A stretch of DNA of 64,000 bases, from the NCBI RefSeq assembly GCF_002099425.1, contig NW_018344024.1, forward strand, positions 2,790,001 through 2,854,000. Reading direction: 5' to 3'. Source of the DNA: Phascolarctos cinereus. Lineage: Eukaryota > Chordata > Mammalia > Diprotodontia > Phascolarctidae. The notes below the pieces were generated by a model that was given only the letters and a program-made list of their open reading frames with translations, made no database searches and was not told the DNA's origin. Position numbers and translations under genes: made by a program. Positions 58,835-64,000 of this stretch are shown here, piece after piece; within the stretch, counting starts at the first letter, position 1, and each line of letters starts with the position of its first letter.

Positions 58835-58970
58835 TATGGATTGAGTCCTGGATTTGATAGTAACTACTTTTAAGTAAGTTCATTCATTCTTCTGGGCCTC
58901 CATTCAGTTCCCTCACTTGAAAACTGAGTAATTAGATTTAGTGAACTCTAAAGTCCATAAAGAATAATTC
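58835..58970 (+). repeat. MIR3 SINE fragment
   Basis: 'gagtcctggatttgatagta', 'gggcctccattcagttccct' and 'ttagtgaactctaaagtcca' fit MIR3. Confidence 0.65.
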
Positions 58971-59161
58971 TGGATATCTTACTCCAAGTTCAATAAAGTC
59001 CAGTAGTTCTTTGTTGCCTGTAAGGCATTGGTCTTTGACCTGGATTCTAAGAATCACCAAGGGCTCAACAGATAGTTATAAAGGGATTCATGAATAAGTA
59101 TTTTTAAAGTATTTTAATAAAATATTCAATGTATTTGACTTCTTTTAGAAACCTATGTATT

Positions 59162-59997
59162 GAGAGGTGGAGCCAAGATGGCAGAGCAAAAGCAGTGACT
59201 TGCTTGACCTCTCCTCCAAACTCCTCCAAATACCCATAAAAAATGGCTCTAAACAAATTCTAAAGCAGCAGAACCAAAAAACAAAACAAAACAAAAAAAA
59301 CAGAGTGAAACAAATCTCCAGCCTAAGATAGCATGAATGATTTGATCAGAAAAGTATATCACGCCAGGCTGAGAGAAGAACGCAGTTTGGCATGGGCACC
59401 CAGCTCTCAGAGGACTGAATCACAGGCAGCTGTGACAGTTTCCAGACTTCTCAACCTATGAACTCCAAAGACAACTTAGAAGATCAATGGGAAAATTCTG
59501 TGTTTGAGGTGAGAGGAATGTGGTCCCAGCCTTCAGTTCCCAAGTGCGGTCCTGGGGCGGCAAATGCTTCTGCAGCTTCCGGAGCACAGACTGAAGGGGA
59601 ATAGAGTGGCTGATCAGAGGGGTTTTCAGGGATCTCTCTGCTGGTGCAGGATTCTCATGCTTTGCTTGTGCCTGGATCTGGGTCACAGTTCAGGGTGGTG
59701 GTCCTGGGGCAAGGAGGAGCACTGGCATGGTGGAGCTTGTAGTGGTGGTGCAGAGAAAATCTTCCTCACAGTTCCAAGACAGAAAAGAGTGCTTGTGGTC
59801 ACTCATAGAGCAGAGAACAGGACAGGAATGTAGTAAACACCTCACCTTGATCATAGCACCTTGGAAGAACTGAAAATTTACAGGTCCCTAGAAGTATCTC
59901 TGAAAAGAGCTGCACAAAACCCCTGAAATTTGGGACAGTACATTCTCCACACTGGAAGCAGATCCCTATCTTAACAAAAAGTTTATAACTCAAGTAA
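59162..59997 (+). promoter_or_regulatory. HAL1 5' UTR (presumed internal promoter region)
   Basis: The interval between the left duplication and ORF1 is the most GC-rich part of the element. It contains 'ccaagatggcagagcaaaag', a match to the YY1-type motif CCAAGATGGC found near L1 5' ends. It would have driven transcription of a full-length copy; present activity cannot be judged. Confidence 0.6.
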
Positions 59998-60995
59998 ATG
60001 GCTGGAATCATGAGCAAGCAGTTCAAAAAGAGTGAGACCATAGAATCTTGCTCTGGTGACAAAGAAGATCAAAACATACAACCAGAAGAAGACAACAACA
60101 TCAAAGCACTTACATCCAAAGCCTCCAAGAAAAATATGAATTTAATCCAGGTCATGGAAAAGCTCAAAAAAAAATTTTGAGAAGCAAGTAAGAGAAGTAG
60201 AGGAAAAACTGAAGGTGGTGCAAGAAAATCATGAAAAATTAGTCAACAGCTTGCTAGAGGAGATCCCAAAAAATACTGAAGAAAATAATACCTTAAAAAA
60301 ATAGCCTAACCCATATGGCAAAAGAGGTCCAAAAAGCCAATGAAGAGAAGAATGCTCTAAAAAGCAAAATTGGCCAAGTGGAAAAGGAGGTCCAAAAGCT
60401 TAGTGGAGAAATTACTTCCTTAAAAATTAGAATGGAGCAATTGGAAGCTAGTGACTTTATGAGAAATCAAGACACTGTAAAACAAATCCAAAAGAATGAA
60501 AAAATGGAAAATAATGTGAAATATCTGATTGAAAAAACAACAGACCTAGAAAATAAATCCAGGAGAGAGAATTTTAAAATTATTGGACTTTCTGAAAGCC
60601 ATGATCAAAAAAAGAGCCCAGACATCATCTTTCAAGAAATTATCAAGGAAAACTGCCCTGATATTTTAGAACCAGAGAGTAAAATAGAAATTGAAAGAAT
60701 CCACCAAGCTCCTCCTGAAAGAGATCCTCAAAGGAATACTCCTAGGAATGTTGTAGCCAAATTCTAAAGTTCCCAGGTCAAGGAGAAAATATTGCAAGCA
60801 GCCAGAAAGAAACAATTCAACTATTGGGGAAACCCAATCAGGATAACACATGATTTAGCAGCTTCTATTTTAGGGGGACCTGAGGGCATGGAATATAATA
60901 TTCTTGAGGGCAAAGGAGATAGGATTACAACCAAGAATCACCTTTCAAGCAAAACTGAGTACAATCCTTCAGGGGAAAAAATGGTCATTCAGTGA
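59998..60995 (+). pseudogene. HAL1 ORF1 remnant (coiled coil, RRM-like, C-terminal domain)
   Basis: Opens at ATG 59998 (MAGIMSKQFKKSETIES). The first frame (60 codons) closes at 60180 after an A run, where one base seems gained or lost. The next frames continue a Lys/Glu-rich coiled coil (60181-60480), then SRRENFKIIGLSES at about 60556, the conserved entry to the RRM domain of L1 ORF1p, and ERIHQAPPERDP. A last frame (60792-60995) gives AARKKQFNYWGNPIRITHD, the C-terminal domain signature (L1: ARKKQ…YRGNPIRLTAD). ORF1p is an RNA-binding trimer chaperone; this copy cannot encode it whole. At least three interruptions are visible. Confidence 0.9.
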
Positions 60996-61215
60996 AATAG
61001 GGGACTTTCAAGCGTTCTTGATGAAAAGAACAGAATTGAATAGAAAATTTGACTTTCAAACACAAGATTCAATTGAAACATGAAGAGGTAAACAGGAAAT
61101 AGATAAGAGACTTACTGAGGTTGAAATATTTACATTCCTGCATGGAAAGATGATGTTTGTAACCCATGAGGCCTTTGTCAGTATTAGGGTAGTTGGATGG
61201 TAAAAATTATATGTA

Positions 61216-61233
61216 TGTATGTAGATAGATAGG

Positions 61234-61265
<32 letters not shown>
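61216..61265. repeat. (GATA)n microsatellite inside HAL1
   Basis: About 10 TAGA units, following 'tatatgtatgtatgt'. It lies between ORF1 and the 3' region and postdates the insertion or arose from a short run in it. Confidence 0.95.
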
Positions 61266-61429
61266 GGGCACAAGGTGAGTTGAAGATGAAGGGGTGATAT
61301 CTGGGTGATATCTCACATAAAACAGACAAGAAAAGGCTTTTACAATGGAGCGGAAACAGGGGAAGGTGAGAAGGAATGAGTGAATCTTATTCTCATTTGA
61401 TTTGGCTTAAGGAGGGAATAGCATACACA

Positions 61430-62011
61430 CTCATTTGAGTATGGAAATCTATCTTACCCTACAAGAAAATAGTTGGGGGGGGAATGGGACAAGAGAGCAG
61501 GGGGATTATAGAAGGGAGGCAGATTGGTAGAGGGGATAATCAGGAACAAACACTGCTGAGGAGGGACGGGGTCAAAAGAGAATAGAATAAATGGGGGGGC
61601 AATATAGGATGAAGGGAAATATACTTAGTTTTTCACAACATGACTACTATGGAAGTGTTTTGCATGACTACACATGTGAGGATGGGTAGGGAGGGAAGAA
61701 GGGAGAAAATTTGGAACCCAAAGTTTTAAAAACAAATAGTAAAAAAAATTCTTTTCACATGCAGCTGGAAATTAAGAAATACAGGAACTGGGGTATAGAA
61801 ATCTATCACGCCCTACAGGAAAATAGAAGGAGAAGAGGATAAGAAAAGGGGGGAATGAGGTAGAAGGGAGGGCAGATTAGAGGAAGGAGTATACAGAATG
61901 CATGCCATCTAAGGGTGGGGGGAAGGGATCAGATGGGGAGAAAACTTGGAACTCAAAATCTTGTGGAAGTGAATGTTGAAAACTAAAAATAAATTTTAAA
62001 AAATTTAAAAA
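61430..62011 (+). repeat. Duplicated 3' tail within HAL1
   Basis: Unit 1 begins 'gtatggaaatctatcttacc' (about 61439) and closes with 'gagaaaatttggaacccaaa' at about 61702. Unit 2 begins 'gtatagaaatctatcacgcc' (about 61794) and closes with 'gagaaaacttggaactcaaa' at about 61938 and the terminal A-rich tail. Each looks like a polypurine-plus-tail module of an L1-type 3' UTR. The truncated HAL1 at 14165-14618 has the same double arrangement. Confidence 0.75.
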
Positions 62012-62124
62012 ATAAATCTATGTATTATATTTTGTACATTTAAATATGTTTTTTTTTCTTGAAAAGGTCCACAGGCATCAACATGCCAAATAATCCAGGG
62101 TCAAAATAAATCTTTTTTGTTTGT

Positions 62125-62515
62125 CATTTAAAAACTTTCATAGCTTGGTTTCAAACCTTTCTCATCTTATACATTGTTCCTCTTTACACACTGTGATCCA
62201 GCCAAATTGAACTTCTGACTTCCTCACACATGATATAACATCTCCCATCTCTGTAGCTTTTCAGAGGCTATCTTATGTATTATGAAGTGCACAGTCTCCT
62301 CACTTCCATCATTCAAAATCCCTAGCTTCTTTCAAACACAGGTCAAACAACGCCTTGAGTTTATCATCTGTGGAAATTATTTATGTTTATATATCTGTTC
62401 CGTCTCTCTGTTCGTAAAATATAAGCTCCTTAAAAGGAGAGATTCTTTTTCACAATTTTGTCATTACCAGTGGTGCTTAGCCCAATACCTGGCATTTAGA
62501 AAACATACACACACA
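62125..62515 (+). repeat. L2 LINE, 3' end
   Basis: 'ccagccaaattgaacttctg', 'aaaatataagctccttaaaa', 'ggagagattctttttcacaa' and 'cagtggtgcttagcccaata' then 'cctggcatttagaaaacata' are in sense L2 3' order. Confidence 0.85.
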
Positions 62516-63599
62516 CATGTGTATGTCTGTGTGAGTGTTGATTCTAGCTTTTTGATTTTCAGACTGTGCCAGTCCATAAAAGGTGTTATAGAAATAGGAA
62601 ATACTATGTAGCCTCCTGCTAAAGTAATCATGGATAATCAACATTTTAATCATTGTTCTATTCCATCAAATTTGCCATTTATAAGTTCATAAGGAATGCC
62701 AGAAGAATCCTCATTGCCCTGCCATGAAACAAATTCTGAAATTCTTTTCATCATAAAGCTCTTCAGAGACATTGATGCAAATATAAATCAGGTCTCTTTG
62801 ATGATTTGTACTGTGAATTTTCATGAAGTTTAGTAACTGTATGATTAGTAACATGTATGGCAAGAAAGATACATGATTTAATGAATTAAAACTCACAGTT
62901 TACCCCCACAAATAAAGTTATTAGGAATAAAAAATTTAAGAATGTGTTATCTTAATAAGCATATTTTCATCTTTGAAGACAGAAATGAGGTTAATGCTTT
63001 ATGCTTTGTTAATGGATTTTTCTCTTCTTCTAAACACAAAGTTAGAATTAAAGGAAAATTGGCACAAATAACTCATTCCTTGATCTGTAGCCATATTTCT
63101 GAATTACTTTGTCCTTGATACTTGGAGTTGACCTTTCTCTAAAACATAATATGATATAATAAGCACTTTAGAATATTTGTTGTAATTAGAGAACAAACTG
63201 GCAATAGAATATTTAATTTTGCATGCATTGTACAAAGCATCTTAAAATTAGAGCATTCAAACTATATCTTTGTGCATACATTAAAAAAATCCTTTAAAAC
63301 ACACAAAGCTCAAAGAGTTTGATGATTTCTTAACTAGATAGCATCTTTACAAAAAAAACAAAAACAAAAACAACAGTATGTAATGGCCTTTTCTTCGTCT
63401 TGTTTGTCTTTTATTTCCTTCTTTCATTTGGCACAATTTTTCATTTCTTTTTCTGGCTAGAGCCTCATCCCTTCACCTCTTGTTTTTTTCCACCTTTCTA
63501 ATTATTCCTACTGTGTTATGTTCATTGGCTCATTTTCCTTTCTTCCGACTTTCACTCTGTTTATTTTTTCTTTCTTTTTTTCTCTCTCCATTGTTTGAT
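62516..63599. other. Unassigned, largely repeat-free AT-rich DNA
   Basis: No gene or clear repeat in about 1 kb. 62880-63300 is AT-rich and non-repetitive. A run of A and CAAAAA at 63350-63373 precedes pyrimidine-rich sequence. Confidence 0.4.
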
Positions 63600-64000
63600 T
63601 TCATTCATTTCAGGGCTTCATCTGTATACAAATGACTCCCAAATTAATATCTCCAGTTCTGAATTTACCCCTAAGTTTCTCAACCATGTTTCCAACTAAA
63701 GGACATCATTACTTACCTATCTTCCTGGCATTTTTAATTCAAAATGTTCCAAATTGAGCTTATTATCATTCCTTAAAAATTTGTTCCTCCTGACTTTCTT
63801 AGTGCAGTCAGTGACATTACCATATACCCTATTAAATGTGCTTGAAAGCTCAATGTTATCTTTAATCTTTCCTTTTCTTTCCCCAACTAAACTCTTTAAG
63901 TTTGCAGGCCATTCCAATTTACCTCTGAAACATCTCTTGCTTCCATCCACTGTCCTTTATTTCTGCTTTCCCTACTTCAGTTACACTGTCTCTAATTATA
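63600..64000 (+). repeat. L2 LINE, reverse-transcriptase part, runs off the window
   Basis: 'acaaatgactcccaaattaa' with 'tatctccagttctgaattta' corresponds to the L2 YADDSQIYISSP box (the tyrosine-Ala-Asp codons are degraded), followed by 'caaaatgttccaaattgagc' and 'ttattatcattcc' (L2: NMSKTELLIIP). Sense orientation, broken frames, continues past 64000. Confidence 0.75.

Larger units (their letters stand above)
59147..62026 (+). mobile_element. HAL1 ('half-L1') LINE, structurally full length
   Basis: Flanked by a 15-bp duplication, agaaacctatgtatt (59147-59161) and ataaatctatgtatt (62012-62026), two mismatches. The target TTTT/AGAA is close to the L1 endonuclease preference. The insert holds a 5' UTR (59162-59997) opening 'gaggtggagccaagatggca', an ORF1 region (59998-60995) with L1 ORF1 features, no ORF2, and a G-rich 3' region ending 'cttgtggaagtgaatgttga' plus an A-rich tail. 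At about 2.85 kb with ORF1 only it fits HAL1, an L1 relative that borrows ORF2p from L1. Confidence 0.9.
59028..62112. mobile_element. hAT DNA transposon fossil, host of the HAL1
   Basis: Left part 59028-59161 starts near 'tctttgacctggattctaag' and ends 'agaaacctatgtatt'; right part 62027-62112 continues 'atattttgtacatttaaata' and 'ggtccacaggcatcaacatg', 'ccaaataatccagggtc'. The family looks the same as at 6083 (shared 'cctatgtattttattttatg' / 'gccaaaggg' core). The two halves are rejoined by removing the HAL1 and one duplication. Confidence 0.65.

Overview
The window looks like repeat-rich, AT-rich, CpG-poor intergenic or deep-intronic DNA from a marsupial. The signature is a tRNA-type SINE whose head reads (on its own strand) GGCAGCTAGGTGGCRCAGTG and whose body ends near GGGTCACACAGCTAG on the complement, a SINE with an RTE-like tail, L1 3' ends beginning near TCCAAAGAAAGAACTAT, a full-length HAL1 ('half-L1'), and many old MIR, MIR3, L2 and L3/CR1 fragments. 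Monodelphis-like is the best guess; another marsupial cannot be excluded. I recognise no host protein-coding gene, exon, rRNA, functional tRNA or CpG island. The open frames present are short and are explained by repeats or chance. Family names come from recall of consensus sequences, not from a search.

Layout. 0-17 kb: MIR, L2 and SINE fragments; a hAT fossil (6.08 kb); a pair of direct repeats that each begin with a small palindromic mariner-like MITE (6.60 and 7.41 kb); a 60-nt near-perfect foldback (12.13 kb); and a MIR split first by a HAL1 tail and again by a SINE (14.06-14.94 kb). 17.04-19.48 kb: a 5'-truncated L1 carrying the C-terminal half of ORF2, flanked by a perfect 16-bp target-site duplication. 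21.7-22.7 kb: an L3/CR1-type LINE fragment with a 180-bp hAT MITE inside it. 23.1-23.5 kb: a 350-bp compound hexamer/dinucleotide microsatellite. 27.8-29.0 kb: an irregular internally repetitive block and a possible old LTR. 30.8 and 32.9 kb: a duplicated, unclassified 220-bp segment, the second copy lying inside an L2. 37.9-38.5 kb: an LTR-like fossil with TATA box and polyadenylation signal. 40.5-42.3 and 52.8-54.9 kb: two long antisense L2 remnants, the second still showing the FYADD reverse-transcriptase motif. 45.3-46.1 and 52.35-52.68 kb: short L1 tails inserted into older MIRs. 59.15-62.03 kb: a structurally full-length HAL1 inserted into a hAT fossil, with ORF1, no ORF2 and a doubled 3' tail. 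The right edge runs into another L2.

The elements do not form a pathway. They form a stratigraphy: old MIR/L2/L3/hAT sequence was invaded by L1-machinery elements (L1, HAL1, tRNA SINEs), and several tails have since grown microsatellites. I did not find a previously undescribed gene system. The observations most worth checking are the 12.1-kb hairpin, the 220-bp repeat pair, the MITE-bearing repeat pair, and the double-tailed HAL1.
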